Positions 20,252 to 29,602 of a stretch of DNA of 36,049 nucleotides are shown here, one piece after another (within the stretch, counting starts at the first letter, position 1; each line of letters begins with the position of its first letter). A program made the translations under genes and the position numbers. The DNA is from Burkholderiales bacterium (GTDB lineage Bacteria > Pseudomonadota > Gammaproteobacteria > Burkholderiales > Burkholderiaceae_C), in NCBI GenBank assembly GCA_026932235.1, contig JAIXKR010000166.1, positions 1-36,049 of the forward strand, given 5' to 3'. Under the pieces are notes generated by a model. That model searched no databases and was not told the DNA's origin. It saw nothing but the letters and a program-made list of their open reading frames with translations.

Positions 20252-21739
20252 TCAACACGAGAACAAGGCGCGCAGCGTCGCTGCGCCCAGATGCTGTTCG
20301 ACGAAATCGGCCAGGCCTTCGAGGCTTTGCTCCAGGCTGCGCACGCGGCTGCCCAGCAGTGCGTGCAGCAGCGCCGCGTCCTCGAACAAGCCGTGCGTGG
20401 CCAGGCCGAGCACGCCGACGTGCGCGCCCTCGCCCTGCCAGCCGATGGCCTGGTCCTCGGCGTCGAAGAGCACGGGCTGCGCGCCCGCGCCGCTGGCCCA
20501 GCTGCGCCCGCAACGGATCTCATAGGCTGGCCAGCGTCGCGCCGACAAGTCCTGCCAGGGCGCTTGCAGCGCCGCGAAGCGGACCGGCGCCGCGCGCAGG
20601 CGCTTGGGCGCCTCGTAGCGCGTCGTCAAGGGCAGCAGCCCCAGCCCCGGCAGCGCGGCGTGCGCCGGGCCGTCGGCGCCCTCCGGGTCGTGCAGCCACT
20701 GGCCCAGCATCTGCAGCCCGCCGCAGATGCCCAGCACGCGGCCGCCGCCATGCGCGTGGCGCAGCAGCGCGGCGTCCATGCCTTGCGCGCGCAGCCAGGC
20801 CAGATCGCCGCTGACCTGCTTGGAACCCGGCAGCACGATCCAGTCGACGTCCTCCAGCTCCGTGGCGCTGCGCGCAAAGCGCAGGCGCGCGGCGCCCGCC
20901 AGCGGCGCGAACTCGTCCAGATTGCTGAGCGCCGGCCAGGCGACCACGGCCACGCGCGGGCCTTGGGCGGCAAGCGCGGGCGCGCTGTAGACGCCGTCCT
21001 CCTCGGGCAGGCCGTGGTCGCGCTGCATGGGCAGCACGCCCAGCAGCGGCACGCCGGTGCGGGCCTGCAGCTGCTGCGGGCCCGGCGCCAGCAGCGCCGC
21101 ATCGCCGCGGAACTTGTTGAGCACGAAGCCGCCCAGCGCCGGGCGCAGGTCCTCGGGCAGCAGTGCCCAGGTGCCGTAGAGGTGCGCGAAGGCGCCGCCG
21201 CGATCGACGTCGGCCACCAGCAGCGCGCGCAGCCGCCCGAGCTCGCCGGCCCAGCGCGCGCAGCCCAGGTTGACGTAGTCCTGCGGCGCGAGGTTGATCT
21301 CCGCGGGCGAGCCCGCGCCTTCGATCACCAGCACCTCGTGGCGCGCGGCCAGGCGCGCGAAGGCCTGCTGCGCGAAGGCCGCGAGCACCGTGCTGCGCTC
21401 GCGCCAGGGCCGGTGCGAGAGCGCGGCGTCGACCTGACCGCCGAGCACGACCTGGCTTTGCGTCTCGCGCTCGGGCTTGAGCAGCACCGGATTCATGTCG
21501 ACCTGCGGCGCCACGCGCGCGGCCAGCGCCTGGAAGTACTGCGCCGAGCCGATCTCGCCGAGCAGGCTGTGCGCGTCCTCGGCGTCGACCGGCACGACGC
21601 GCGCGTTGTTGCTCATGTTCTGCGCCTTGAAGGGCGCCACGTCCAGGCCCTGGCGCGCAGCCCAGCGGCACAGCGCGGTGGCGAGCAGGCTCTTGCCGGC
21701 ACCGCTGCTGGCGCCCCAGACCATCACCGCGAGCTTCAC
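20252..21739 (-). CDS. cobQ: Cobyric acid synthase (glutamine-hydrolysing)
   Basis: 495 residues from GTG 21739, which overlaps the cobD stop as GTGA. The ATP loop GASSGAGKS is at 9-17, followed by KAQNMSNNARV. The C-terminal class I glutamine amidotransferase domain has nucleophile Cys339 (VLGICGGLQMLG) and a later THGLFED histidine. It amidates carboxyls b, d, e and g of adenosyl-cobyrinic acid a,c-diamide to give adenosylcobyric acid. Also called CbiP. Its substrate comes from corrin-ring synthesis, whose genes are not here, so de novo genes elsewhere or salvage of precursors is implied. Confidence 0.96.
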   Translation of the reverse strand: MKLAVMVWGASSGAGKSLLATALCRWAARQGLDVAPFKAQNMSNNARVVPVDAEDAHSLLGEIGSAQYFQALAARVAPQVDMNPVLLKPERETQSQVVLGGQVDAALSHRPWRERSTVLAAFAQQAFARLAARHEVLVIEGAGSPAEINLAPQDYVNLGCARWAGELGRLRALLVADVDRGGAFAHLYGTWALLPEDLRPALGGFVLNKFRGDAALLAPGPQQLQARTGVPLLGVLPMQRDHGLPEEDGVYSAPALAAQGPRVAVVAWPALSNLDEFAPLAGAARLRFARSATELEDVDWIVLPGSKQVSGDLAWLRAQGMDAALLRHAHGGGRVLGICGGLQMLGQWLHDPEGADGPAHAALPGLGLLPLTTRYEAPKRLRAAPVRFAALQAPWQDLSARRWPAYEIRCGRSWASGAGAQPVLFDAEDQAIGWQGEGAHVGVLGLATHGLFEDAALLHALLGSRVRSLEQSLEGLADFVEQHLGAATLRALFSC

Positions 21740-22776
21740 GGCGCGCCGCCTTTCGTCGCCGGCGCCAGGCGCCGGTCCAGGGCCGCCCACAGCGCGGCTT
21801 GCGCGGCGGGCGGCTGCGCCGAGACGCGCCACTGCCCCGCCAGGCCGAACGAGGCGGCGTCGCGCAGCGCGATTCCCTCGGCACGCAGTTGCTGCAGCTC
21901 AAGCGGCCGCGGCGGCTGCGCGACGAAGAAGTTCGTCGCGCTCGGCCACAGCCGGAATCCGCGCGCGCGCAGGCCCTCCTGCAGGCTTTGCTTCCAGGCC
22001 GCCAGCGGCGCATGCGAGTCCTGCACCCAGCGCTGCACTTCGGGGGTGGTCCAGGCCAGCAGCATCGCCTCCCCCTGGGCCGACAGCGGCCAGGACGGCG
22101 CTGCCGCCTCGAGCGCGGCGCAGCAGGCCTGCGCGTCGTAGGCCGCGCGTGCGGGCGCGATGGCGTAGGCGCCGCGCACGCCGGTGAGCCCGAGCGCCTT
22201 GTTCGGGCTGTGCAGCACGAAGACGGCATCCTTCGCCGCCTCCGTCCAGGCCGAGGCGCCGTGCAGCCGCAGCGGCGCATAGACGGCGTCGAGCACGGCC
22301 GGATGCGGCGCGGGCGTCGCCGCTGCCGCGGCGTTCTCGCCCAGCGGGCTCGTCGGATCGGCGTGCCAGGCGAGCGTCACCGCGGCGTCCGGCGCCGACG
22401 CATCGAGGTGCAGCGCACGGCCCCAGGCGCGTGCGGCGTGCGCGTAGTCGCCGTAAGCCAGCCGCGGCACGCGCACGGCGCCGGGCCGGATCCGCGCGGT
22501 GACGGCGGTGACGCGCTGGATGAACTCGCTTGCGCTCACCGCGATCAGCACGCGCGCTGGCGGCACGTCGTGCAACGCAGCCAGCGCCCGGCGCAGCGCG
22601 GTCGACGCCGGATCGGGATAGCGCGTCGCGTCGGCCGACTGCACCGCGGCGAGTGCCGTGGGACAAGGGCCGGCGGCGTTGGCGCAGGTGGAGAAGTCCC
22701 AGCGTGCCGCGCCCCGGGCGTCGGCGCCGCCGTGCGCACGCAGGGCGTCGCTCGCATCCGGGACGCCGTCGCGCAT
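21736..22776 (-). CDS. cobD: PLP-dependent aminotransferase-fold protein, probable threonine-phosphate decarboxylase
   Basis: 346 residues from ATG 22776. The PLP-binding lysine is Lys193 (HSPNKALGLTGVRGAYAI), with a likely pyridine-N aspartate at Asp163 (AVLDAVYAPL) and FSTCANAAGPCP near the start, corresponding to the substrate-binding region of CobD/HisC-like enzymes. The usual NPNNPTG loop reads ADPTSPLG. Expected role: make (R)-1-amino-2-propanol O-phosphate from threonine phosphate for attachment by CbiB. Its stop and start overlap its neighbours by 4 nt and 1 nt. Some genomes name this gene cobC. Function is mainly from operon position plus fold. Confidence 0.87.
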   Translation of the reverse strand: MRDGVPDASDALRAHGGADARGAARWDFSTCANAAGPCPTALAAVQSADATRYPDPASTALRRALAALHDVPPARVLIAVSASEFIQRVTAVTARIRPGAVRVPRLAYGDYAHAARAWGRALHLDASAPDAAVTLAWHADPTSPLGENAAAAATPAPHPAVLDAVYAPLRLHGASAWTEAAKDAVFVLHSPNKALGLTGVRGAYAIAPARAAYDAQACCAALEAAAPSWPLSAQGEAMLLAWTTPEVQRWVQDSHAPLAAWKQSLQEGLRARGFRLWPSATNFFVAQPPRPLELQQLRAEGIALRDAASFGLAGQWRVSAQPPAAQAALWAALDRRLAPATKGGAP

Positions 22777-23663
22777 CACGCGCCCGCCGCGGCCATCGCC
22801 AACACCAAAGCGCGGCGCGCCGCCTGCTCGCCAAGGCGCAGCGCCTGTGTCAGTGCCGCCGCATCGGGCGCCGGCGCGTCGCCGTTGAGCACGTAGACGC
22901 CGGGCTTGCCGAGTCGGACGCCCAGGCGCAAGGCCATCGCCGCCATCGGCCAGCCGCCGTTGGGCGAAGGAGTGCGCACAGCTTCCCGGCGCAGCGTCGC
23001 GAAACCCGCCCGCACGGGCCCCAGCAGCAGCGCGGTCAGGCGCGCGGGCAGCCAGGCGAAGAGGTCGTCGGCGCGCGCGGCGCACTTGCCTGCCCATTCC
23101 CAGCGGCCGCGGTAGCCCCACATCGCGTCCAGGGTGTTCACCGCACGCCAGGCCCAGGCGCCCGGCAGGCCGGCGACGACGAACCAGAACAAGGGCGCCA
23201 CCAGCGAGTCGTTGCAGTTCTCGGCCAGCGTCTCGATCGCCGTCTCGCGCACGCCGGAAGCATCCAGCACCTGCACGTCGCGGCTGCACAGCCGCGCCAG
23301 CTGCGCGCGGCCCTCGTCCAGGTCGCGCGCCAGTGCGGCCTCGACCGCGGCGACCTCGCGGCGCAGCATGCGCCAGGCCAGCGCCGGCTTCAGCGCCAGC
23401 GCCGTCAGCGGCAGCGCAAGCCAGCCGGGCAGACGCGCCAGCAGTGCCTGCACGGCGAGCGCGGCGGCAACCACCAAAGCCAGCAGCGCGCACCAGGCCA
23501 GCGTCCCGGCGAGAAAGGCGGCGCGAGGCTCGCGCCCGACGGCTGCGCGGCCCAGCGGCGCGGCCAGACGCCCGAACCAGGCCACCGGATGCCAGGCGTC
23601 GCGCGGCTCGCCCAGCCGGGCGTCGATGACCCATGCGAGCGCGACGGCGCCGGCGGCGAGCAT
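22776..23663 (-). CDS. cbiB: Adenosylcobinamide-phosphate synthase
   Basis: 295 residues from ATG 23663. The CbiB signatures are present in order: DARLGEPRDAWHPVAWFGRL at the N-terminus, ETAIETLAENCNDSLVAPLFW, NTLDAMWGYRGRWEWAGKCAARADD, and a C-terminal TPSPNGGWPMAAMA segment. Several hydrophobic spans fit an integral membrane protein. It links aminopropanol (phosphate) to adenosylcobyric acid. One-base TGATG overlaps occur at both ends, with cobO upstream and cobD downstream. Also called cobD in some nomenclatures. Confidence 0.96.
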   Translation of the reverse strand: MLAAGAVALAWVIDARLGEPRDAWHPVAWFGRLAAPLGRAAVGREPRAAFLAGTLAWCALLALVVAAALAVQALLARLPGWLALPLTALALKPALAWRMLRREVAAVEAALARDLDEGRAQLARLCSRDVQVLDASGVRETAIETLAENCNDSLVAPLFWFVVAGLPGAWAWRAVNTLDAMWGYRGRWEWAGKCAARADDLFAWLPARLTALLLGPVRAGFATLRREAVRTPSPNGGWPMAAMALRLGVRLGKPGVYVLNGDAPAPDAAALTQALRLGEQAARRALVLAMAAAGA

Positions 23664-24232
23664 CAGTCCTCGATGCCGCGCTGCGCCGGCACGCCCTGCT
23701 GGTGGTGATGCTTGACGAGCTTCATCTCGGTCACGGTGTCGGCGAGATCGATCAGCTCCCGCGGCGCATCGCGGCCGGTGAGCAGCACGTTCACGCCCGC
23801 AGGGCGCTCGCGCAGGCAGGCGAGCACGGGTTCGAGCGGCAGCCAGCCGTAGCGCAGCGGGTAGGTGATCTCGTCGAGCACGACGAGGAAGTGCTCGCCG
23901 GCGCGGATCGTCGCCTCGGCGCGCGCCCAGCCATCGCGTGCAAGCTGCGCGCTGTGCTCGAGGTCGCGGCTCTTCCAGCTGAAGCCGTCACCCAGGCCCT
24001 CGATGGGCACGCCCAGCTGCGCGAACGCGCGGTGCTCGCCGAAGCGCGCCGAGGGCACCTTCATGAACTGGTAGACGTGCACCGCCTTGCCGCGGCCATG
24101 CGCGCGCAGCGCCAGGCCGAAGGCCGCGGTGCTCTTGCCCTTGCCGTGACCCGTGTGCACGATGACGAGGCCGCGGCGCTCACCCCGGGCCTTGGGGCTC
24201 TGCGGTGCGACGGGCGGGGCAACGATCTCCAT
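23663..24232 (-). CDS. cobO: Cob(I)yrinic acid a,c-diamide adenosyltransferase (CobA/CobO type)
   Basis: 189 residues from ATG 24232 with GGGGAGAG 6 nt upstream. The P-loop-like ATP motif [14 protein letters not shown] is at 26-39, then [30 protein letters not shown] and the C-terminal [20 protein letters not shown] that closes this family. It transfers the 5'-deoxyadenosyl group from ATP to Co(I) corrinoids. It is 40 nt after the ABC-ATPase gene and overlaps cbiB by 1 nt. The last residues are His- and Gln-rich, as usual for CobO. Confidence 0.96.
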   Translation of the reverse strand: MEIVAPPVAPQSPKARGERRGLVIVHTGHGKGKSTAAFGLALRAHGRGKAVHVYQFMKVPSARFGEHRAFAQLGVPIEGLGDGFSWKSRDLEHSAQLARDGWARAEATIRAGEHFLVVLDEITYPLRYGWLPLEPVLACLRERPAGVNVLLTGRDAPRELIDLADTVTEMKLVKHHHQQGVPAQRGIED

Positions 24233-24272
24233 CGGGCTCTCCCCTTCGCTTCGGCCGAGCGGACCCGTGCGT

Positions 24273-25085
24273 TCAGGCCGGATCCAGCAGCAGCGCCACC
24301 CGCGGCTGGCCGCGGCTGTCGGTCTCGATGCGGATGGCGCCGCCGAAGACGCGCACGAGGGCCGCCTGCAGCGCCGGGTCGCGCGGGCTGCCGCTGGCCT
24401 GCAGGCGGCCGCTGGCGAGCACGATGAGTTGATCGGCCTGCAGCGCAATCGGCAGGTCGTGCAGCACCGTGAGCACGGCGCGGCGCGGCCGTGCCTCGTG
24501 CGCCAGGCGGCGGAAGAGGCGCGCGAGCGTGACCTGGTGCGGCGCGTCCAGGTGCGTCGTCGGCTCGTCCAGCAGCAGCAGCGGCGCCTCGGTGGCGAGC
24601 ACGCGCGCCAGCAGCACGCGCTGGCGCTCGCCGCCCGAGAGTTCGTGCAGGCGCCGGTGCTGCCAGGGCGCGCACTCGGTGAGCGCCATCGCGCGCTCGA
24701 CGGCCGCGTGGTCAGCCGCGCCCGGCGTGCCCAGCAGGCCCAGCTGCGCGATGCGGCCGAGCTCGACCGTCTCGCGCACGGTGAGCTCGCCGGTGACGTC
24801 GCCGAGCTGCGCCAGCCAGGCCAGGTGCTGCGCACGCCGCGCCGCCGGCATCGCGAATACATCCTGCACGGCTTCGCCCGCGACGGTCAGCGTGACGCGG
24901 CCAGCGGCCAGCGGCTGCAGCGCGGCCAGGGCGCGCAGCAGCGTCGACTTGCCCGCGCCGTTGGGGCCGACCAGTGCCGTCCATCCGGCGCCGACCTGCA
25001 GGCTCACGCCCTGCAGCACCTCGCGCCCGCCCAGGCGCACGCGCACGCCTTGCGCGGAGAGACCGCAGGTCGACACGCCGTTCAT
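24273..25085 (-). CDS. btuD: ABC transporter ATP-binding protein, probable cobalamin importer
   Basis: 270 residues from ATG 25085. Walker [11 protein letters not shown] (about 39-48), the ABC signature [15 protein letters not shown], Walker [13 protein letters not shown] and the switch His in VLHDLP are all intact. FecE/BtuD-type ATPases pair with FecCD permeases for corrinoid, haem or siderophore uptake; the B12 operon context points to cobalamin. It overlaps the permease by 4 nt (ATGA). Confidence 0.92.
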   Translation of the reverse strand: MNGVSTCGLSAQGVRVRLGGREVLQGVSLQVGAGWTALVGPNGAGKSTLLRALAALQPLAAGRVTLTVAGEAVQDVFAMPAARRAQHLAWLAQLGDVTGELTVRETVELGRIAQLGLLGTPGAADHAAVERAMALTECAPWQHRRLHELSGGERQRVLLARVLATEAPLLLLDEPTTHLDAPHQVTLARLFRRLAHEARPRRAVLTVLHDLPIALQADQLIVLASGRLQASGSPRDPALQAALVRVFGGAIRIETDSRGQPRVALLLDPA

Positions 25086-26134
25086 GTCACGCGGCGCCGC
25101 TTGAGCAGCCAGACGAGGTAGCCGCCGCCGAGCACCGCCGTCACCACGCCGACGGGCAGTTCCTCGGGCGCGATCAGCGCGCGCGAGACGACGTCGGCCC
25201 AAAGCAGCAGCGCCGCGCCCATGGCGGTGCTGGCCAGCAGCAGCCAGGCGTGCAGACCGGGCGCGGTGCGGCGCACGAGGTGCGGCGCCACCAGCCCGAC
25301 GAAGGCGACGAGACCGGCCTGCGCGATGGCCAGCGCCGTGCCCAGGCTCAGCATCAGCACCAGCGCCAGACGCACGCGTGCGAGGTCCAGTCCGAGGCTG
25401 GCGGCGCTGTCTTCGCCCAGCGTCAGCGCATCCAGCGCACGCGCGTAGCGCCGCGCCAGCGCGGCCAGCAGCGCCAGCCCGGCACCCATCAGCACCAGCG
25501 CGTCCCAGTCCATGAAGCTGGTGCTGCCGAGCATGAAGGCCTGCTTGCCGCGCAGCGCGTCGGGCGAGGCGACGGTGATGAGGTCGCTGATGGCGCCCAG
25601 CAGCACGCCGACCACCACGCCGGCCAGCAGCAGGCGCAGCGTGTGCACGGCCCCGCGCGCCAGCATCAGCGTCAGGCTCACGCCGGCGAGCGCGCCGGCG
25701 AAGGCGGCCATCACCAGGCCCACGCGCTCGATCCACGCCAGCGCCGCCACGCCGATGCCGCCGCCGCCCAGCGCCGCCGCGGCCAGCACGAGCACGGTGC
25801 CCAGGCCCGCGCCCGACGCGCTGCCGAGCAGGTAGGGATCGGCCAGCGGATTGCGGAACACGCCCTGCGCAATCGCACCCGAGAGCCCGAGCAGGGCTCC
25901 CACGAGCGCTGCGCCCAGCGTGCGCGGCGCGCGGATCTGGCCCAGCAGCAGCGCGGCGTCCGGTCCGTGCAGGTCGGCCCAGGCGGCGCGCGGCGAGAAG
26001 CCCGCAGCGCCGGTGGACAGGCCCGCCGCAACGCCGAGCACGACCGCCGCCGCGATCCAGCACGCGAGCTGGCGACGCGCCGACGCATCGGAGCCCCCCC
26101 CGACCGCCGAGGACGGCAGCACGGTCAGGCTCAT
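25082..26134 (-). CDS. btuC: FecCD-family ABC permease, probable cobalamin importer
   Basis: 350 residues from ATG 26134 (MSLTVLPSSA), which overlaps the btuF stop by 4 nt. About nine to ten hydrophobic spans are seen. Family motifs are RAPRTLGAALVGALLGLSGAIAQ, NPLADPYLLGSASGAGLG, GLVAFVGLVAPHLVRR and the C-terminal LPVGVVTAVLGGGYLVWLL. It forms the homodimeric channel for BtuD and receives substrate from BtuF. Iron-siderophore permeases share these motifs; corrinoid specificity is taken from the operon. Confidence 0.92.
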   Translation of the reverse strand: MSLTVLPSSAVGGGSDASARRQLACWIAAAVVLGVAAGLSTGAAGFSPRAAWADLHGPDAALLLGQIRAPRTLGAALVGALLGLSGAIAQGVFRNPLADPYLLGSASGAGLGTVLVLAAAALGGGGIGVAALAWIERVGLVMAAFAGALAGVSLTLMLARGAVHTLRLLLAGVVVGVLLGAISDLITVASPDALRGKQAFMLGSTSFMDWDALVLMGAGLALLAALARRYARALDALTLGEDSAASLGLDLARVRLALVLMLSLGTALAIAQAGLVAFVGLVAPHLVRRTAPGLHAWLLLASTAMGAALLLWADVVSRALIAPEELPVGVVTAVLGGGYLVWLLKRRRVT

Positions 26135-27018
26135 CGCTCCGGCGCCTCCAGCCGCAGCAGGCAGTCGGCGACGCGCGCGGCGGCCTGGCCCATGCGTGGG
26201 CCGGGGTGGATCACCATCTCGTAGTCGCCGGGGCCGAAGCTGCACAGGCGCCGCTGGCGCACCGCGTCCAGCGAGCTCCAGCCCGGACGCTGTGGCAGCG
26301 TCTCCTGCGGACGCTGGGCACCCATGATCACGTCCGGCCGTGCGCGCACGACGAACTCCGGGTTGAGCTTGGGGAAGGGTCCGAGCTCGGCCGGCGCGAT
26401 GTTGGTCAGGCCCAGCCGCGCCAGCGTCTCGCCGATGAAGGAACTCGTTCCCGCGGCATAGGGGCCGCCGTAGATCTCGAAGTAGACGCGCCGGCCGCGC
26501 CAGGCCGTCGGCACGCGCGCCGCCGCCTCGGCCAGTTCATGCTCGATGCGCGCCCAGACGCGCGCGCCCTCGTCGGGCGTGCCGAGCAGACGCGCGACGA
26601 CCCCCATCGTGCGGCGCACGTCGGCATGGCTCTCCGACTTGAAGCGCGCCACCGACAGGCCCAGCGCCTGCAGACGGTCCATCGCGCGCGAGGAGACCGA
26701 GGCCAGCACCAGATCGGGCTTGAGCGCGGCGATGGCCTCGATCTGCGCGTCCTCCAGCCCGCCCAGGCGCGGCAGCGCAGTGACTTCGGGCGGCCAGTCG
26801 GAGAAGCGGTCGATGCCGACCAGGCGCTTGCCGACACCGAGCACCCAGGCGGTTTCGGTGAGCGACGGCAGCATGGTCACGATGCGCTGCGGCGGCCTCT
26901 CGAAGCGGAACTCGCTGCCGCGATCGTCGCGGAACACGATTGCCTGCGCCGGTGCCGGTGCGGGCGCCGCCGCCAGGAGAACGGCGGCGGCCAGCAGGCC
27001 GAGCAGGCTGCGCCTCAT
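26131..27018 (-). CDS. btuF: Periplasmic cobalamin-binding protein of the ABC importer
   Basis: 295 residues from ATG 27018. A clear signal peptide (about 1-26, MRRSLLGLLAAAVLLAAAPA...) precedes a class III periplasmic-binding fold that starts PPQRIVTMLPSLTETAWVLGVG, typical of BtuF. LPRLGGLEDAQIEAIAALKPDLVLAS and the glutamate-containing VYFEIYGGPYAAGTSSF follow. It captures corrinoid delivered by BtuB and passes it to BtuCD. Four-nt overlaps join it to cobU upstream and btuC downstream. Confidence 0.92.
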   Translation of the reverse strand: MRRSLLGLLAAAVLLAAAPAPAPAQAIVFRDDRGSEFRFERPPQRIVTMLPSLTETAWVLGVGKRLVGIDRFSDWPPEVTALPRLGGLEDAQIEAIAALKPDLVLASVSSRAMDRLQALGLSVARFKSESHADVRRTMGVVARLLGTPDEGARVWARIEHELAEAAARVPTAWRGRRVYFEIYGGPYAAGTSSFIGETLARLGLTNIAPAELGPFPKLNPEFVVRARPDVIMGAQRPQETLPQRPGWSSLDAVRQRRLCSFGPGDYEMVIHPGPRMGQAAARVADCLLRLEAPER

Positions 27019-27581
27019 GCGGCGTCCTTCACCTGCAGCTCGCAGCCGGCGACCATCAGCGTGACGCGGCGGCAGCGCGCGGCCACCGCCTGGTGCAGCT
27101 GACCCAGCGCGTCGACCGCGGCCCGTGCCTCGGACGCCGCAGGCATCGGGCCCAGGCCGATCTCGTTGGACACCAGCACCACCGGGGAGACACTCCGGTG
27201 CAGCGCCGCCAGCAGCGCCTGGCGCTCCTGCGCCCAGGGCAGCTCCGGGGTCACCCCCGGCGGCGGCAGCAGGCACTGCGTCAGCCACAGCGTGAGGCAG
27301 TCGACGAGCAGCAGCCGCCCCGGCTCGGCCAGCCGCTCGAGCGTGGCACCGAGCTGCGCGGGGGCCTCGACGGTGGCCATCGCCGGCACGCGGGCGGCAC
27401 GATCGGCGCGATGGCGCTCGATGCGGGCGCGCATTTCATCGTCTGCCGCCAGCGCGGTCGCCAGAAGCGTCGCCCGATGGCTGCGATCGGCCTGCAGCCA
27501 GCGCAGCGCGCGCTGCTCGGCGCAGCGCGACTTGCCGCTCCTGGCCCCGCCCAGGATGAGCTCGTGCGGCATCGGCGTCAT
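27015..27581 (-). CDS. cobU: Adenosylcobinamide kinase / adenosylcobinamide-phosphate guanylyltransferase
   Basis: 188 residues from ATG 27581 (ATG 27572 is an alternative). P-loop GGARSGKSRCAE at 11-22, then ATALAADDEMRARIERHRADR carrying the residues around the guanylylated His, LLVDCLTLWLTQ, and VSNEIGLGPMP. It phosphorylates adenosylcobinamide and attaches GMP, allowing salvage of imported cobinamide. It follows btuB by 43 nt and overlaps btuF by 4 nt. No strong ribosome-binding site is seen. Confidence 0.95.
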   Translation of the reverse strand: MTPMPHELILGGARSGKSRCAEQRALRWLQADRSHRATLLATALAADDEMRARIERHRADRAARVPAMATVEAPAQLGATLERLAEPGRLLLVDCLTLWLTQCLLPPPGVTPELPWAQERQALLAALHRSVSPVVLVSNEIGLGPMPAASEARAAVDALGQLHQAVAARCRRVTLMVAGCELQVKDAA

Positions 27582-27624
27582 GACAGCGAATGCATCGACC
27601 CGAGGTTCGGCCGCGGACCAGGCC

Positions 27625-29520
27625 TCAGGGAAGCGTCCAGCGCAGGCTGAGCTGTCCGCTGCGCCCGGCCGCGGCGTAGGCGCGCGCCAGCTCGTAGCGC
27701 TTGTCGCCCAGGTTGTCGATGCGCGCGTCCAACACCAGGCCGGCGGCCAGCGGCTTGCTCAGCGTGACGCCGAGGAGCCCGTAGCCGCCCAGCACCTGCG
27801 TGTTGGCCGCGTTCTCGAAGCGCCGGCCGCTGGCCTGCAGTTCGGCGCCCAGCGTCCAGCCGGCCAGCGTCGTCTGCGCGCCCAGGCGCGCGAGCTTGCC
27901 GGCACGGCGCTGCAGGCGCTTGCCGCTGTCCAGGTTTTCCGGATCGTGCCAGTCGAGCGAGCCGTGCAGCGTCACGCCCGCGAGCGTCGTGCGCCCGGAG
28001 AGCGTCACGCCCTGCAAGCGTGCGCGGCCGACGTTGACGTAGCAGCCGAAGGGATCGCTGCAGGGGCCGGCCGCACCGAAGCCGATGAGCTGCGTCACGC
28101 GGTTGCGCCACACGCCCAGGCTCGCTTCGCTGCCGGCGCCGCGCCAGCGCAGGCCCAGCTCGAGGTTGCGTCCGCTCTCCGGCACCAGGTCCGGGTTGCC
28201 GTAGGGGCTGAAGCGCTGGTAGAGCGTGGGCACGCGAAAGGAATTCGCCACGGCGGCGCTGACGCGCCACTGCGGCGCGAATTGCCAACCCCAGGCGAGG
28301 CTGCCGGTGCTCTTGCCGCCGAACTCGCTGTCGTCGTCGCGGCGCACTTGCGCTTGCAGCGCATGCGCACCGAAGTCGGCGCGCCAGCCCAGGCCGAGCG
28401 CGTTCTGGTGGCGCTTGCCGCCGAAGGCGGCGTTGTAGCCGTCGAAGGGGTTGTGCAGCTTGTCGTCGCGACGCTCGAGCGTGGCCGTCAGCCGGTGCAC
28501 GCCCAGGCGCTGCTCGTGCTGCAGCAGCACGTTCCCGAGCGTCGTTTCGGTGCGGTAGTAGCTCGGCTGCGTCTCGTAGGTCGAGTGCGTGCGGCCGACT
28601 TGCACACGCGTCGTCGCCGCCTCGCTCCAGCGGCTCTGCCAGGACAGGCCAGCGCTTTGCATGCGGTGCTGCGATCGGTCGTCCAGTCCCGGCACGAAGC
28701 CGTCGTAGTCGGACTCGAGCCGCGTCGCCAGCACCGAGGCCTCGATGCGCTGGCGCTCGTCGAGGCGCACACCCGCGCGCGCCTGCACGGAGCTGCGCTT
28801 CCAGCCATCGCGGTCGGGGTTGTGGCCGACGGCGGCGGCGGTGCGCGCGTCCTCGCCGTCGCTGCGACCATGCGAGGCCGAGAGGGCGTAGTCGAACGCC
28901 GCGGCGGCGCCGCTCAGGCCCGCCTGCACCTGCCGCGTGCGCTGCGAGCCCAGCGCCACCGAGGCCTTGCCCTGCAGCGGACCCTGGCCGCGCTTGGTGA
29001 AGAGCTGCACCACGCCGGCGACGGCGTCCGAGCCGTAGACGGCCGCCGCGGGACCGCGCAGCACTTCGATGCGCTCGATCTGCTCGAGGGGGATCTGCTC
29101 CCACTGTGCGCCGCCGGTGGCCTGCGAATCGACGCGCACGCCGTCGATGTAGACCGCGGTGTGACGCGATTCGCCGCCACGGACGAAGAGGCTGGTCGAG
29201 GTGCCGGGGCCGCCGTTGCGCGCGAACTCGATCCCCGGCAGGCGCGCCAGCAGTTCGGCGACATTGGCCGCACCGCTGCGCTCGATCTGCACGCGCTCGA
29301 CGACCGACAAGTCGCCGAGCACCGTGGACAGCACCTGCGGCGAGCGGTTGGCGACGATCACCACCTGTTCGGCAGCGTCGGCCTGCGCGCCCGCCGCGCC
29401 GGACGCGGCGCCGAGCACCAGCGGCAGGACGGGGAGCAGGGATGAAAGGGACGGACGAGAGAAAACCGGCGCGGCCGCCGTGTTGGCGCGCTGCGCGCGG
29501 ACCCGAGGGGATTGAGGCAT
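27625..29520 (-). CDS. btuB: TonB-dependent outer-membrane cobalamin receptor
   Basis: 631 residues from ATG 29520. A long signal sequence (about 20-45, ending GAAGAQA) precedes a TonB-box-like VVIVANR. The plug domain has VAELLARLPGIEFARNGGPG, LFVRGGESRHTAVYIDGVRV and RIEVLRGPAAAVYGSDAVAGVVQLFTK. A long beta-barrel follows, ending LSLRWTLP; the terminal residue is Pro, not the usual Phe, with Trp close by. It imports cobalamin across the outer membrane using TonB energy. It is first in the operon and sits 83 nt after the riboswitch aptamer. Confidence 0.94.
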   Translation of the reverse strand: MPQSPRVRAQRANTAAAPVFSRPSLSSLLPVLPLVLGAASGAAGAQADAAEQVVIVANRSPQVLSTVLGDLSVVERVQIERSGAANVAELLARLPGIEFARNGGPGTSTSLFVRGGESRHTAVYIDGVRVDSQATGGAQWEQIPLEQIERIEVLRGPAAAVYGSDAVAGVVQLFTKRGQGPLQGKASVALGSQRTRQVQAGLSGAAAAFDYALSASHGRSDGEDARTAAAVGHNPDRDGWKRSSVQARAGVRLDERQRIEASVLATRLESDYDGFVPGLDDRSQHRMQSAGLSWQSRWSEAATTRVQVGRTHSTYETQPSYYRTETTLGNVLLQHEQRLGVHRLTATLERRDDKLHNPFDGYNAAFGGKRHQNALGLGWRADFGAHALQAQVRRDDDSEFGGKSTGSLAWGWQFAPQWRVSAAVANSFRVPTLYQRFSPYGNPDLVPESGRNLELGLRWRGAGSEASLGVWRNRVTQLIGFGAAGPCSDPFGCYVNVGRARLQGVTLSGRTTLAGVTLHGSLDWHDPENLDSGKRLQRRAGKLARLGAQTTLAGWTLGAELQASGRRFENAANTQVLGGYGLLGVTLSKPLAAGLVLDARIDNLGDKRYELARAYAAAGRSGQLSLRWTLP

Positions 29521-29577
29521 GACGGAACAGGGAAGTCGGGCGCGTGCGCACCGCTTCCCCGCGGCCGCACACTACAC

Positions 29578-29600
29578 GGTCCGCCGCAGGACGGCGGACC
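29578..29600 (-). promoter_or_regulatory. Perfect 9-bp hairpin just after the riboswitch, expression platform candidate
   Basis: GGTCCGCCG and CGGCGGACC flank a 5-nt loop. On the minus strand this hairpin begins 2 nt after the 3' strand of the aptamer's P1 stem and ends 57 nt before the btuB ATG. It would be the natural switching element. No T run follows (GTGTAGTGTG), so Rho-dependent or translational control, or a terminator of unusual form, must be considered. Confidence 0.55.
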
Positions 29601-29602
29601 AC

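Noticed and set aside
24273-27018. btuFCD read as a siderophore or haem importer
   Set aside because: The FecCD family allows it, but position between cobU and cobO behind a B12 riboswitch and btuB makes corrinoid uptake far more likely.
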